Part shown: piece after piece, positions 27,312 to 36,244 of the stretch
Layout: each line of letters opens with the position of its first letter
Numbering within the stretch: the first letter of the stretch is position 1
Source: Rhodococcus spongiicola
GTDB lineage: Bacteria > Actinomycetota > Actinomycetes > Mycobacteriales > Mycobacteriaceae
Direction of reading: 5' to 3'
DNA: 64,000 nt
NCBI RefSeq assembly: GCF_004011835.1
Contig: NZ_RKLN01000006.1
Span: 124,001-188,000, forward strand
Made by a program: the position numbers and the translations under genes
Notes under the pieces: generated by a model
The model's input: only the letters and a program-made list of their open reading frames with translations
Told to the model about the DNA's origin: nothing
Databases searched by the model: none

Positions 27312-27920
27312 TTGTACGAAGGCCCCGTCCAGGACTTGATCGACGAGCTGGGCAAGTTGCCCGGTATCGGGCCCAAGAGTGCCCAGCGCATTGCGTTCCA
27401 CCTGCTCTCGGTAGAGCCACCGGAGATCGATCGATTCCAGGCGGCGCTGCAGAAGGTGCGCGACGGCGTCCAGTTCTGCGTGGTGTGCGGCACCGTTTCC
27501 GAGGAGGAGAAGTGCCGCATCTGCTCTGACCCGCGCAGGGACCGCACCGTGGTATGCGTCGTCGAGGAGCCCAAGGACGTGCAAGCGATCGAGCGCACGC
27601 GCGAGTTCAAGGGGCGCTATCACGTGCTCGGAGGCGCGCTCGATCCGCTCAGTGGTGTCGGCCCGGACCAGTTGCGGATTCGGGAACTGTTGACACGCAT
27701 CGGAAATCAGGAGGACGGCGTCGACGTCACCGAAGTGATCATCGCGACCGACCCCAACACGGAGGGAGAGGCGACGGCGACGTATCTGGTGCGGATGCTG
27801 CGCGACTTCCCAGGGCTGACGGTGTCGCGGTTGGCCTCGGGGCTACCGATGGGCGGTGACCTCGAGTTCGCCGACGAGCTCACTCTCGGCCGTGCACTGT
27901 CGGGGAGGCGCACCCTGTAG
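27312..27920 (+). CDS. recR: Recombination protein RecR
   Basis: A 202-residue repair protein that works with RecF/RecO in loading RecA. It has the helix-hairpin-helix [20 protein letters not shown], a zinc finger [16 protein letters not shown], and a Toprim domain with EEPKD and [10 protein letters not shown]. Full family length. The TTG at 27312 gives the canonical [12 protein letters not shown] start. Only six bases separate its stop from that of the convergent LysR gene. Confidence 0.95.
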   Translation: MYEGPVQDLIDELGKLPGIGPKSAQRIAFHLLSVEPPEIDRFQAALQKVRDGVQFCVVCGTVSEEEKCRICSDPRRDRTVVCVVEEPKDVQAIERTREFKGRYHVLGGALDPLSGVGPDQLRIRELLTRIGNQEDGVDVTEVIIATDPNTEGEATATYLVRMLRDFPGLTVSRLASGLPMGGDLEFADELTLGRALSGRRTL

Positions 27921-27926
27921 CTGCGG

Positions 27927-28862
27927 CTACTGATCGTCCGGTGTGCCCCTGATCTGCAGCGGCGCTCTCAGGGGCACACCGCTTTCCGAGGTAACCGTCT
28001 GCCGCAGGGACTCGACGAGGCTCGCGATGCCGGGCGTGCGGGAAGCCCCGGTGCGGACGACGGCGTTGACGGGCACCCGCAGTCGGTTGTTCCTCTCGCG
28101 CATCACGCAAAGTCCGGTTCGCGGGACCTCCGCGACGGTACTGGCGTATAGGACCGTCCACGCGCGCGGATTCGTGATGATGTCGAGGATCGCCGTGTGG
28201 TCGCGCGCGATGGGCGGACCCAGTTGGACGCGACGGCCGACGTCGACGAACGCGTTCTCCACGACCGTGTGGATGAGGACCTGGCTCTGCCGGGGCGGCA
28301 GGAGCAGTGGATATGGAGCCAGTTCGCTGAGTTCGACGGTCGAAAACGCCGATACCGGGTGCTGATTGGACGTCGCGATCATCAGGTCCTCGACGCCGAG
28401 CTCGAGGGTCTCGAGGCCTGGCCGGTCCACCTCGCCGCGGATCAGCGCGATATCGGCGTCGCCGGACGCGACGGCCTCGACGCGGTCGGTGAAGTCCTTG
28501 ATCACGAACTCGATGTCCAGGTGAGGGTGCTTCTCGCGCACGTGGGCGATAGCGGCGAGGTTCTGCGGGGCGAAGCTCATGCTGGCGGTGATCCGGATGC
28601 GGTTGCGGGGCTCCTTCGCGACAGCGAACGCCTTGACTTCGAGGCTCAGCACCTCCTGAGCGATCGGGACCAGACGAGACCCGGCCGGAGTGAGCTTGAC
28701 GGAGCGGGTGGAGCGGTCGAACAGCGATGTGCCGAGCTCCTGCTCCAGCTTGGTTATCTGATGGCTGATCGCGGACTGCGAGATGAAGGAGCGTTTCGCC
28801 GCGTTGCTGAAACTCAGCTCCTCGCTGACGGCGAGGAAGTAGCGCAGCTGCCGGAAGTCCAC
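27927..28862 (-). CDS. LysR family transcriptional regulator
   Basis: A 311-residue regulator. The N-terminal helix-turn-helix covers FSNAAKRSFISQSAISHQIT, followed by the linker helix and a periplasmic-binding-like effector domain (about 90-300). It is divergent from the type II NADH dehydrogenase, and a T-N11-A palindrome lies 16 bases beyond its start. It therefore probably regulates that gene and itself. The effector is unknown. Confidence 0.9.
   Translation of the reverse strand: MDFRQLRYFLAVSEELSFSNAAKRSFISQSAISHQITKLEQELGTSLFDRSTRSVKLTPAGSRLVPIAQEVLSLEVKAFAVAKEPRNRIRITASMSFAPQNLAAIAHVREKHPHLDIEFVIKDFTDRVEAVASGDADIALIRGEVDRPGLETLELGVEDLMIATSNQHPVSAFSTVELSELAPYPLLLPPRQSQVLIHTVVENAFVDVGRRVQLGPPIARDHTAILDIITNPRAWTVLYASTVAEVPRTGLCVMRERNNRLRVPVNAVVRTGASRTPGIASLVESLRQTVTSESGVPLRAPLQIRGTPDDQ
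27939..27981. terminator. Bidirectional hairpin between recR and LysR genes
   Basis: CGGTGTGCCCCTGA and TCAGGGGCACACCG form a perfect 14-bp stem. It lies inside the last codons of the LysR gene and 18 bases after the recR stop. With only six bases between the two stop codons, the terminator appears to have been placed inside coding DNA. Confidence 0.7.
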
Positions 28863-28877
28863 GGGACGACATCCTAC

Positions 28878-28896
28878 TTATGAGCGATCGAGATAA
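28878..28896. promoter_or_regulatory. LysR-type T-N11-A box
   Basis: TTAT-N11-ATAA, with the N11 itself nearly symmetric around CGATCG, sits in the 120-bp divergent region between the LysR gene and ndh. It has the classic spacing of a LysR recognition site. Confidence 0.6.
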
Positions 28897-28982
28897 CTGT
28901 TCTTCGAATGTCCTCGCCAGCTGGCGGAAGGTTCGTTAGCGCTCCTACGGTGTCTCTTGTACATCTCAAAGAGGAGGTAGCC

Positions 28983-30338
28983 GTGGGACAGATGGGCGCA
29001 GCAGTAGTGGACCGGACCGAAGTCGTCATCGTCGGATCCGGATTCGGTGCCCTCGCCGCGGCGAAGAAGCTGGCCAAGGCCGGCAAGCCGTTCGTTCTGA
29101 TCTCGGAGACCACCGAGCACCTCTTCCAGCCCCTGCTCTACCAGGTGGCAACGGGTGTCCTCGCCACCGGCGAGATCGCCCCGTCGGTGCGTGCGATCCT
29201 CGCGAAGTATCCGCATGCAGATGTTCGGCTGGGCCGCGTCGTCGACGTGAACCCGGAGGAGAAGGAACTCGTCTACGAGGCCGCCGGCCAGCGTCATACG
29301 CTCGGCTACAACTCGCTCGTCGCCGCCACCGGCGCACGGCAGTCGTACTTCGGCCGTGACGAGTTCGCCAAGGTCACCTACGCGCTCAAGACCGTCGACG
29401 ACGCCGAGCGGCTGCGTGACCAGATCGTGCGCTGCTTCGAGGAGGCGCACACCACCAGCGACGTCGAGCGTCGGAAGAACCTTCTCAGCTTCATCGTCAT
29501 CGGGGCCGGCGCGACCGGCGTCGAGCTGGCCGGCCAGATCAAGGAACTCGCCGCACGCTACTTCGAGCAGTCGATCCGCGGCATCACCGCCGCCGACGTC
29601 ACCGTCACCCTGGTCGAGGGTGCAGGTGTCGCGATGCCCGCCTACGGCGGCAAGCTCAGCGAGTACACCAAGGCGTCGCTCGAGAAGTCGGGCGTCGAGG
29701 TGGTCCTCAACACCCTCGTCACCGACATCGACGACCACGGAGCGACCCTCGTGTCGCACGGCAGCGAGAGCGGCGAGCGTCGCACCGCCGAGACCATCAT
29801 CTGGTCGGCGGGCGTGCAGGCCAACGACTTCGCGGCTGTGCTGGCCGAGCGCACCGGTTGCGAGACCGACCGCGCCGGACGCCTCCTCGTCAACCGCGAC
29901 CTCACCGTGGGCGGCCGGGCCGACATTTTCGCGGTCGGCGACATGACGTCGCTGGACAACCTTCCGGGACAGTCGCCCGTGGCGATGCAGGGTGGCCGCT
30001 ACGTCGCCGACACGATTCTCGGAAAGGTCCAGCGCGGCACGCCGTTCAAGTTCCGCGACAAGGGCTCGATGGCGATCATCAATCGGTTCCGCGCCGTCAC
30101 CAAGGTGAAGAACATCGAGCTCACCGGGCCGATCGCGTGGGTGCTGTGGCTGGTGGTGCACATGGTGTACCTGGTGGGCTTCCGCAACCGCTACGTCGCG
30201 GTGATGTCGTGGTTCGGGTCGTTCCTCGGTAACCGGCGTCCGCACTTCTACTACGCGCAGGAGGTCGGTCCGATCGAGGTCCCGGACACCCGCATCCCCG
30301 AGAGCAAACCAGCCGAACCAGCGACCGTTGCCGCGTAG
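28983..30338 (+). CDS. ndh: Type II NADH:quinone oxidoreductase
   Basis: A 451-residue single-subunit NADH dehydrogenase feeding electrons to menaquinone without pumping protons. The FAD loop is VIVGSGFGALAAAKKL, a second nucleotide loop is VIGAGATGVELAGQ, and the flavin motif IFAVGDM follows. The C-terminal segment AWVLWLVVHMVYLVGFRNR anchors it to the membrane. The GTG at 28983 is chosen because AGGAGG lies six bases upstream. It is probably under the divergent LysR regulator. Confidence 0.93.
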   Translation: MGQMGAAVVDRTEVVIVGSGFGALAAAKKLAKAGKPFVLISETTEHLFQPLLYQVATGVLATGEIAPSVRAILAKYPHADVRLGRVVDVNPEEKELVYEAAGQRHTLGYNSLVAATGARQSYFGRDEFAKVTYALKTVDDAERLRDQIVRCFEEAHTTSDVERRKNLLSFIVIGAGATGVELAGQIKELAARYFEQSIRGITAADVTVTLVEGAGVAMPAYGGKLSEYTKASLEKSGVEVVLNTLVTDIDDHGATLVSHGSESGERRTAETIIWSAGVQANDFAAVLAERTGCETDRAGRLLVNRDLTVGGRADIFAVGDMTSLDNLPGQSPVAMQGGRYVADTILGKVQRGTPFKFRDKGSMAIINRFRAVTKVKNIELTGPIAWVLWLVVHMVYLVGFRNRYVAVMSWFGSFLGNRRPHFYYAQEVGPIEVPDTRIPESKPAEPATVAA

Positions 30339-30353
30339 CTGACGCACGGCTGC

Positions 30354-30389
30354 AGTGATCCCAGGCTTCCTTCGAAGCCTGGGATCACT
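30354..30389. terminator. Terminator after ndh
   Basis: AGTGATCCCAGGCTTC and GAAGCCTGGGATCACT form a perfect 16-bp stem with loop CTTC. It lies between ndh and the convergent MpaB-like gene. A short direct repeat (GAATACTCGG) follows at about 30392-30417. Confidence 0.85.
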
Positions 30390-30418
30390 TGAATACTCGG
30401 TTCACTCGAATACTCGGA

Positions 30419-31255
30419 TCACTGCACCCCGAGGTCTCGGGGGCGGTAGCCGACGGGGTATCCGGGGTAGGTTCGGTTCCCCGGGTCGCCGGCACCGGCG
30501 GACACCCGCCGCTTGGGGAGTACACGCACAATCGCAGATCGGGCACGCAGTCCGGTCTCGACGGCGGTGCGCACCCGCGGCGAGCCCGTCGGGAACCCGA
30601 ACGCGGCGGACATCCGATCGTCGATCAGCGCATACACCGCGGCCGCGACGGGGCGTTCGAGCAACCTCGGGTACCACGATTGGAACAGCCGCAGGGTGTA
30701 GGTGCCGATGCGATGGTTGTCCTCGCTGTAGACGAAGTGGTCCCGTTCGTAGTCCATCTTGAAACGTTGGAAACCCTGGTACGAATCGGGAATATCCTTG
30801 ATACCCATCCGGATTCCGACCTGACGATAGAAGTGGTACGACGCGAGCCGCTCGTTGGGGTGCAAGCGGCGCCAGCCGTACCTGTCGATCCAGTCGATCG
30901 GGTCGTACACGAAGGTCGACAGCACGTAGCGCATGTCGTCGTTCGAGATCGTGTACCGGCCGTGCATGCGGTTGATATTGCGCAACGACTCGCGTCCTCG
31001 CTCGGAGTCGTAGCCGTGCTCGACTAGTTCGCCCATCAACAACGCGGTGTCGTCGTAGCGTTTCTGGGGGCGATGTTCGAACTCGCCCGTGCGGGCGAGC
31101 AGTGCCGAGATCGACGGCACGCAGTACGTACGGAACAGGGCGAATTCGAGCGATCGCTGGTAGTCCCAGGGGAATTCGTAGCCGGCGGTGATGCGGATGA
31201 TGTCCTGGTGCCGGCTCTGTGGGTCCAGCCCCTCGATCACTCTCACCCATCCCAT
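30419..31255 (-). CDS. Oxygenase MpaB family protein (DUF2236)
   Basis: About 278 residues from the ATG at 31255, which gives the family-like opening GWVRVIEGLDPQSRHQDIIR. Conserved segments include FRTYCVPSISALLARTGEF, RYDDTALLMGELVEHGYDS and RMHGRYTISNDDMRYVLSTF. The last resembles the heme-ligand region of latex-clearing and MpaB-like proteins. An in-frame start at 31387 would add 44 Ser/Arg-rich residues and overlap the aldehyde dehydrogenase by 11 bases. It probably shares a transcript with that gene. The substrate is unknown. Confidence 0.8.
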   Translation of the reverse strand: MGWVRVIEGLDPQSRHQDIIRITAGYEFPWDYQRSLEFALFRTYCVPSISALLARTGEFEHRPQKRYDDTALLMGELVEHGYDSERGRESLRNINRMHGRYTISNDDMRYVLSTFVYDPIDWIDRYGWRRLHPNERLASYHFYRQVGIRMGIKDIPDSYQGFQRFKMDYERDHFVYSEDNHRIGTYTLRLFQSWYPRLLERPVAAAVYALIDDRMSAAFGFPTGSPRVRTAVETGLRARSAIVRVLPKRRVSAGAGDPGNRTYPGYPVGYRPRDLGVQ

Positions 31256-31376
31256 CCGGCCGGGACCGGCGTGCGGATCGCGCTCCGGGGTTGGGAAGGT
31301 TCGAAAGGTTTTGCCTCGGTGGGAAGCCGAACGTTGATCGGAACGCGAACTCACCGAATTCGTGGGTGACACACGC

Positions 31377-32894
31377 TTACCGCCCATGCCGGGCCTTGAG
31401 CAGCCACGCAGAGGCCTTCATGTCGCGGGCGGATCGTTCGAGACTGAGCAGCTTCAGCGGGGCCGGGAACCGCTGGACGGTGACGGCCTTGGGGCGGCTG
31501 AATTCGCGGAGACCGTCGGCGCCGTGGATCCGGCCGAAGCCTGACTCGCCGATGCCGCCGAACGGCAGTGAAGGAACGCCGACGAAGCCCAGCACCGAGT
31601 TGACCGACACCATGCCCGCGCGCAGGAGTTCCGCGATCTCGCGGCCGCGGGACCGGTTGCGGGTGAACACCGACGAACCCAGACCGTACGCGCTCGAGTT
31701 CGCCCGTTCGACACCCTCCTCCAGGTCGCGCACACGGTTGACGACGACGGTCGGGCCGAACGTCTCCTCGCGCACCTCCGATGACTCCTCCGGCACGTCG
31801 GTGAGGATCACGGGGTCGACGAATCGCTCATGGACGGAGTCGATTCCGCCGACGACCGCCCTGGCGCCCTTGTCGAGCGCGTCGGCGATGTGGTTGCGGA
31901 CGACGTCGACCTGGCTGGGGAGGGTCATCGGCCCGTACGAGTCCTCGTCGGACCCGCCCGGACGTACCCGCTCGACCGCGGAGGTGAACTTGTCGAGGAA
32001 CTGCCGGTACACCGGTTCGGCGACGTAGATGCGTTCGACGCCGACGCACGTTTGGCCGGCATTGCCGAATGCGCCGAAGGCGGCGGACTCGACGGCCTTG
32101 TCGAGGTCGGCGTCCTCAGCGACGATCATCGCGTCCTTGCCGCCGCACTCGGCGACGAGCGGCGTGAGCGACTCGGCGCAGATCGCCATGACCTTGCGTG
32201 CGGTGGCGCTCGATCCGGTGAAGGCGACCTTGTCGACACCCGCCCGGCACAGGGCGGCGCCGGTCTCCCCGAAACCAGTGACCACCTGCAGAACGGGCTG
32301 GCCGGGCGCGAGCGAGTTCCATTTGGTCTCGAACCACTTTCCGACGCCCGGCGTCAGTTCGCTGGGCTTGAAGACGATCGCGTTGCCCGCCGCGAGGGCG
32401 TAGGCGAGCGACCCCATCGGCGTGTACACCGGGTAGTTCCACGGGCCGATGACGCCGATCACTCCGAGGGGCTGGTACCCGACGCTGGCGGACTGGTTCG
32501 CGCTCACGAGGCCGGGGGACACGCGACGCGGCTTGAGGATCTTCTTGGCGTTGCGGGCGGCCCAGTCGAGGTGCTCGACGGCGAGCATCACCTCGAGTAG
32601 GGCATCGTCGTACGGCTTGCCGGTCTCGGCGGAGACTGTGCGGGCGAGGTCGTCGGCATCCGACGCGATCGCTCTCTTGAACTCGAGCAACCAGTCGCGA
32701 CGGCCGCGGAAACCCTGCGCCCTCCACCAACGCGCCGCACCGCGCGCCCGCTCGACCGCGGCGGCAACGTCCCTGTCGGTGGTCACCGGATACTCGGCGA
32801 GCACCGTCCCGGTCCGCGGATCGAGGCTCGCGAAGGTCGACGGGGCGGCGTCCGGCGATGAGTCGGGGCTCGTGTCGCGTAGTTCGCGGGTCAT
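31377..32894 (-). CDS. Aldehyde dehydrogenase
   Basis: A 505-residue NAD(P)-dependent aldehyde dehydrogenase. The oxyanion Asn153 is in GPWNYPVYTP, the general base Glu249 in AECGGKD, and the nucleophile Cys283 in AGQTCVGVER. It begins close to a CRP/GlxR-like palindrome shared with the divergent acyl-CoA dehydrogenase operon, which suggests a role in oxidising lipid-derived aldehydes. The MpaB-like gene follows on the same strand. Confidence 0.92.
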   Translation of the reverse strand: MTRELRDTSPDSSPDAAPSTFASLDPRTGTVLAEYPVTTDRDVAAAVERARGAARWWRAQGFRGRRDWLLEFKRAIASDADDLARTVSAETGKPYDDALLEVMLAVEHLDWAARNAKKILKPRRVSPGLVSANQSASVGYQPLGVIGVIGPWNYPVYTPMGSLAYALAAGNAIVFKPSELTPGVGKWFETKWNSLAPGQPVLQVVTGFGETGAALCRAGVDKVAFTGSSATARKVMAICAESLTPLVAECGGKDAMIVAEDADLDKAVESAAFGAFGNAGQTCVGVERIYVAEPVYRQFLDKFTSAVERVRPGGSDEDSYGPMTLPSQVDVVRNHIADALDKGARAVVGGIDSVHERFVDPVILTDVPEESSEVREETFGPTVVVNRVRDLEEGVERANSSAYGLGSSVFTRNRSRGREIAELLRAGMVSVNSVLGFVGVPSLPFGGIGESGFGRIHGADGLREFSRPKAVTVQRFPAPLKLLSLERSARDMKASAWLLKARHGR

Positions 32895-32947
32895 GTCGAA
32901 CTCCCTCAGCTGCGAGGACAGTGGCGAGAAAATTTGCTGTGACTTAC

Positions 32948-32963
32948 TGTGATAACGCTCACA
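32948..32963. promoter_or_regulatory. Perfect CRP/GlxR-type site
   Basis: TGTGATAACGCTCACA is an exact TGTGA-N6-TCACA palindrome. It lies 54 bases upstream of the aldehyde dehydrogenase start and 140 bases upstream of the acyl-CoA dehydrogenase start, so it could control both directions in response to cAMP. Confidence 0.65.
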
Positions 32964-33017
32964 TTATTAGGGCCACCGAGCGCGGACAAGCCGATACGCC
33001 GCCTCGGCTCGTCCCCT

Positions 33018-33048
33018 GGATTCCAGTCGACCCCGGGATTCCAGTCGA
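33018..33048. repeat. Direct repeat in the divergent promoter region
   Basis: GGATTCCAGTCGA occurs twice, at 33018-33030 and 33036-33048, with an 18-base period. It is one of many short tandem duplications in the window. Confidence 0.9.
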
Positions 33049-33102
33049 TCTGAGGATCCCCGGGAACTGCTCACTCGGCTCTTCGTAGGCAGGAGTGTAT
33101 CG

Positions 33103-34245
33103 ATGACCATCGATTTCACCCCCGAGCAGCGGGACTTTGCGCGCGCGGTCGCCGCATTCTGTCGCAAAGAATGCGGAACCCGTGAGCAACGCGACGCCCT
33201 CACCGGCCACGGCAAGCACAGCCACAACCAGGCCCTATATCTGAAGATGGCCGAACTCGGCTGGCTCGGGATCACGGTCCCCGAGGAATACGGCGGCTCC
33301 GGCGGCACGGCGGTCGACATGTGCATCCTGCTCGAACAGGTCACCCGCGGCATGGCACCGATCGGGGGACTAGGAACGACGCTCATCACCGGCGCGGCGT
33401 ACGAGAAGTTCGGCACCGAGGCGCAGAAGCGGACCGTGCTCGGCGGCATCGTCCGTGGCGCGTCGGAATCCATCTCGATGTCGGAGCCCGAGGCCGGCTC
33501 CGACGTCGGCAACCTCAGTTGCCGGGCCGAGAAGATCTCCGGCGGCTGGCTGATCAACGGCCAGAAGACGTGGTGCTCCAACGCCCACTTCGCCGAGAAC
33601 ATTCTGCTGGTGGCCCGGACCGACCGCACCGGCGCCAAGCACGAGGGCCTGACGATGCTCCACCTGCCGACCGACACGCCGGGGCTGAAGATCAGCGCTA
33701 TCGAAACGATGGGCGGCAGGGAGGTCAACGACCTCTACCTCACCGACGTTCGCCTGCCCGACGAGGCCGTGATCGGAGCTGTGGGCAACGGCTGGACCCA
33801 GTTGATGACCGGGTTGAACATCGAACGGCTCATCATCGGTGCGATGATGCTCGGCACCGCACAGCGGGCGTTCGACGACGCACTCGAATTCATCACGCAG
33901 CGAAAGCAGTTCGGGCGGCCGGTGGGTACCTTCCAGGTACTCCGGCACCGGGTCGCGGACCTCGCCACCGAGATCGAGTGCACCCGGCTGCTCGTCTACA
34001 ACACGGCCAGGCTGGTCGACGCGAACCCGTCGAAGCTGTTCCCGCGTGAGGCGTCGATGGTCAAGCTCAAGGCGACCGAGACAGCGAAGAAGGTGGCGCT
34101 CGAGGGCATGCAGATGATGGGCGGCTACGGATACGCCACCGAGTTCGACATGGAGGGGCACGTCCGAAGGACGCTGGTCTCGTCGATCTACGGCGGTACC
34201 AACGAGATTCAGCGCGACATCATCGGCAAAACGTTCGGGTTGTAG
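33103..34245 (+). CDS. Acyl-CoA dehydrogenase
   Basis: A 380-residue FAD enzyme introducing the alpha-beta double bond into acyl-CoA. Visible features are the MSEPEAGSDVGNL and WCSNAHFAENILLVA flavin segments and the C-terminal IYGGTNEIQRDIIG. The usual MCAD-type catalytic Glu before GT is Gly here. A Glu occurs instead at residue 241 (LNIERLIIG), where isovaleryl- and long-chain dehydrogenases carry their base. It is followed by fadD5. Confidence 0.92.
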   Translation: MTIDFTPEQRDFARAVAAFCRKECGTREQRDALTGHGKHSHNQALYLKMAELGWLGITVPEEYGGSGGTAVDMCILLEQVTRGMAPIGGLGTTLITGAAYEKFGTEAQKRTVLGGIVRGASESISMSEPEAGSDVGNLSCRAEKISGGWLINGQKTWCSNAHFAENILLVARTDRTGAKHEGLTMLHLPTDTPGLKISAIETMGGREVNDLYLTDVRLPDEAVIGAVGNGWTQLMTGLNIERLIIGAMMLGTAQRAFDDALEFITQRKQFGRPVGTFQVLRHRVADLATEIECTRLLVYNTARLVDANPSKLFPREASMVKLKATETAKKVALEGMQMMGGYGYATEFDMEGHVRRTLVSSIYGGTNEIQRDIIGKTFGL

Positions 34246-34294
34246 GGGCCGTCACGGCTAATTGATCGATCCGGACCCGAAAACGCGCAAAAAG

Positions 34295-34310
34295 TGTAAT
34301 CTGCCTCACA
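34295..34310. promoter_or_regulatory. CRP/GlxR-like site upstream of fadD5
   Basis: TGTAATCTGCCTCACA differs from TGTGA-N6-TCACA at one base and lies 60 bases before the fadD5 start. Its presence suggests fadD5 has its own promoter in addition to read-through from the acyl-CoA dehydrogenase gene. Confidence 0.45.
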
Positions 34311-34369
34311 TCGATCCGCGGGTTCGGTGAATTCGGGAGGACCCGCACCGCGTGAGAGAGGAACCCTCG

Positions 34370-35980
34370 ATGGTCACTTCCGCCGCCGTCCCTGCCAGTT
34401 TGCTCGAGGCTCAGCGGTCCCGTCGCAACAACTGGAACAGCCAGGTCGCGCGGCACGCGCAGATGATCCCGGACCGGATCGCCCTGCGGTTTCAAGGTGC
34501 GTCCGTCACGTGGTCCACGCTGCACACCAGGGTCGAGAAGTTCGCCGACGCCCTCTCGCGTCGTGGCGTCGGTTTCGGCGACCGTGTCCTGATCCTCATG
34601 CTCAACCGTCCCGAGTATCTCGAGGTGGTCCTCGCGACCAACGTTCTCGGTGCGATCGCCGTTCCGGTGAACTTCCGAATGACGGTCCCCGAGGTTGCAT
34701 TCCTGGTGCGCGACAGTGGCGCTCGGGCGGTGGTGGCGGACACGACGCTGGCGCCGCTCGCCGCCGGGGTGCGCTCCGAGGTCGGCGGGCCCGAGCTGTC
34801 GATCGTCGTCGGCGGCCCAGCCGACGGAGACGTTTCCGGCGACGCCCTCGGCTACGAGGATCTCATCGCCGAGGTGGGGGCCACGCGTCCCGGGATCGAC
34901 GTCCCCGACGACACACCAGCGCTGATCATGTACACGTCCGGCACAACGGGACGTCCGAAGGGAGCTGTGCTTACGCACAGCAACATGGCGGCGCAGGCGC
35001 TCACCTGCATCCGGGCCTTCCAGTTGAACCGCACGGACGACATCGGGTTCTGTGCGTCGCCGATGTTCCACATCGCCGCGCTGGGAGCGATGACACCGAA
35101 CCTCATGCTCGGGCTCACGACGGTGATCTACCCGGTCGGGGCGTTCGACCCGAACGCGCTGCTGGACGTGCTCGAGGAGGAGCAGGCCACCACGGTGTTC
35201 TTGGTTCCGGTCCAGTGGCAGGCGGTATGCGCGGCGCAGCAGGCACAGCCGCGAAAGCTGAAGCTGCGCGTCATCTCCTGGGGTGCGGCGCCGGCATCGG
35301 ACACCGTGCTCCGGGCCATGGCCGAGACCTTCCCGGACGCGGCGAACGTCGCGGTGTTCGGGCAGACCGAGATGTCGCCGGTCACGTGTGTGCTCGATGG
35401 GGAGGACGCTCTTCGCAAGCTCGGTTCGGTAGGACGTGTGCTTCCGACCGTGCTGGCCCGTGTCGTCGACGACGACATGAACGACGTCGCACCGGGTGAG
35501 GTGGGCGAGATCGTCTACAGGGGTCCCACGACGATGCTCGAATACTGGCAGAACCCTGAGGCCACTGCGGAGGCGTTCCACGGCGGGTGGTTCCATTCGG
35601 GCGACCTGGTACGCGTGGACGACGAAGGGTTCGTCTACGTGGTCGATCGCAAAAAGGACATGATCATCTCGGGTGGTGAGAACATCTACTGCGCCGAGGT
35701 CGAGAATGTCCTCTTCTCCCACCCGAAGGTTCTCGAGGCCGCGGTGATCGGGCGACCGGATCCCCGGTGGGGTGAGGTCCCGGTCGCGGTCGTCGCCCTG
35801 CGGCCCGATGCCGGTGGTGACCTCGCTCTCGAGGAGTTGCAGCCGCTGCTCGACGAAACGCTCGCACGGTACAAGCACCCGAAGGCGGTGATCCACGTGG
35901 ATTCCCTGCCGCGCAATGCGAGTGGCAAGGTCCTCAAGGGAGAGTTGCGAGGCGGAGCCAGCGCTGTCGTGCAGGGTTGA
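34370..35980 (+). CDS. fadD5: Fatty-acyl-CoA ligase, FadD5-like
   Basis: A 536-residue AMP-forming ligase with the phosphate loop YTSGTTGRPKGAV, the adenylate motif FGQTEMSP, and the hinge/C-terminal VDRKKDMIISGGENIYCAE with lysine near PRNASGKVLKGEL. Long stretches match, from memory, M. tuberculosis FadD5. The ATG at 34370 has GAGAGGAA at good spacing. A GTG 18 bases earlier is an alternative that adds six residues. It activates a fatty or sterol-side-chain acid for the dehydrogenase encoded upstream. Confidence 0.9.
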   Translation: MVTSAAVPASLLEAQRSRRNNWNSQVARHAQMIPDRIALRFQGASVTWSTLHTRVEKFADALSRRGVGFGDRVLILMLNRPEYLEVVLATNVLGAIAVPVNFRMTVPEVAFLVRDSGARAVVADTTLAPLAAGVRSEVGGPELSIVVGGPADGDVSGDALGYEDLIAEVGATRPGIDVPDDTPALIMYTSGTTGRPKGAVLTHSNMAAQALTCIRAFQLNRTDDIGFCASPMFHIAALGAMTPNLMLGLTTVIYPVGAFDPNALLDVLEEEQATTVFLVPVQWQAVCAAQQAQPRKLKLRVISWGAAPASDTVLRAMAETFPDAANVAVFGQTEMSPVTCVLDGEDALRKLGSVGRVLPTVLARVVDDDMNDVAPGEVGEIVYRGPTTMLEYWQNPEATAEAFHGGWFHSGDLVRVDDEGFVYVVDRKKDMIISGGENIYCAEVENVLFSHPKVLEAAVIGRPDPRWGEVPVAVVALRPDAGGDLALEELQPLLDETLARYKHPKAVIHVDSLPRNASGKVLKGELRGGASAVVQG

Positions 35981-36096
35981 CCACACCCTCAGGGGTGGCA
36001 TCGAGTGCTCGAGGGCCCCGCTAGATGAGCTCGAGTAACGAGCCGGGCATCTCTGGAATGAACCGGTCACAACTCGGAAAATTCGCGCTCGAGACG

Positions 36097-36124
36097 TTGC
36101 GGGGGCCGCGCGCGGGCGTACTAT
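36097..36124 (+). promoter_or_regulatory. Promoter of RNA element copy C
   Basis: TTGCGG (36097-36102), 16 bases, then TACTAT (36119-36124). The same elements precede copies A and B, where the -10 reads TATTAT. Confidence 0.5.
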
Positions 36125-36130
36125 CAATGG

Positions 36131-36237
36131 TGCGGATCAAGTGAGTAGTCGGTAACGGTGAAAAGCTTGTGATGCAGAGATGCGGCCGGTAATGCGAAAG
36201 CAATACCGGCCACACCCCTGTTTGGGGCCTTTCGGCC
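36131..36237 (+). ncRNA. Candidate structured RNA, copy C (single module, most diverged)
   Basis: Transcription predicted from about 36131 gives CAAG...CUUG pairing around GUGAAAAG, then UGCAGAGAUGCG (GAGA loop), then a hairpin at 36184-36211 whose arms GGCCGGTA/TACCGGCC close a GAAA tetraloop, then CCCC-TGTTT-GGGG at 36215-36227. Copies A and B have different bases at several paired positions but keep pairing. The RNA family is unrecognised. The terminal U-tract seen in A and B is lost here. Confidence 0.45.
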
Positions 36238-36244
36238 TCGAAGA

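Noticed and set aside
28878-30347. 489-codon minus-strand open frame across ndh
   Set aside because: Antisense shadow of ndh, which has clear FAD motifs and a strong ribosome binding site.
34220-36127. 635-codon minus-strand open frame across fadD5
   Set aside because: Opposite strand of a complete acyl-CoA ligase; no ribosome binding site and no family features.
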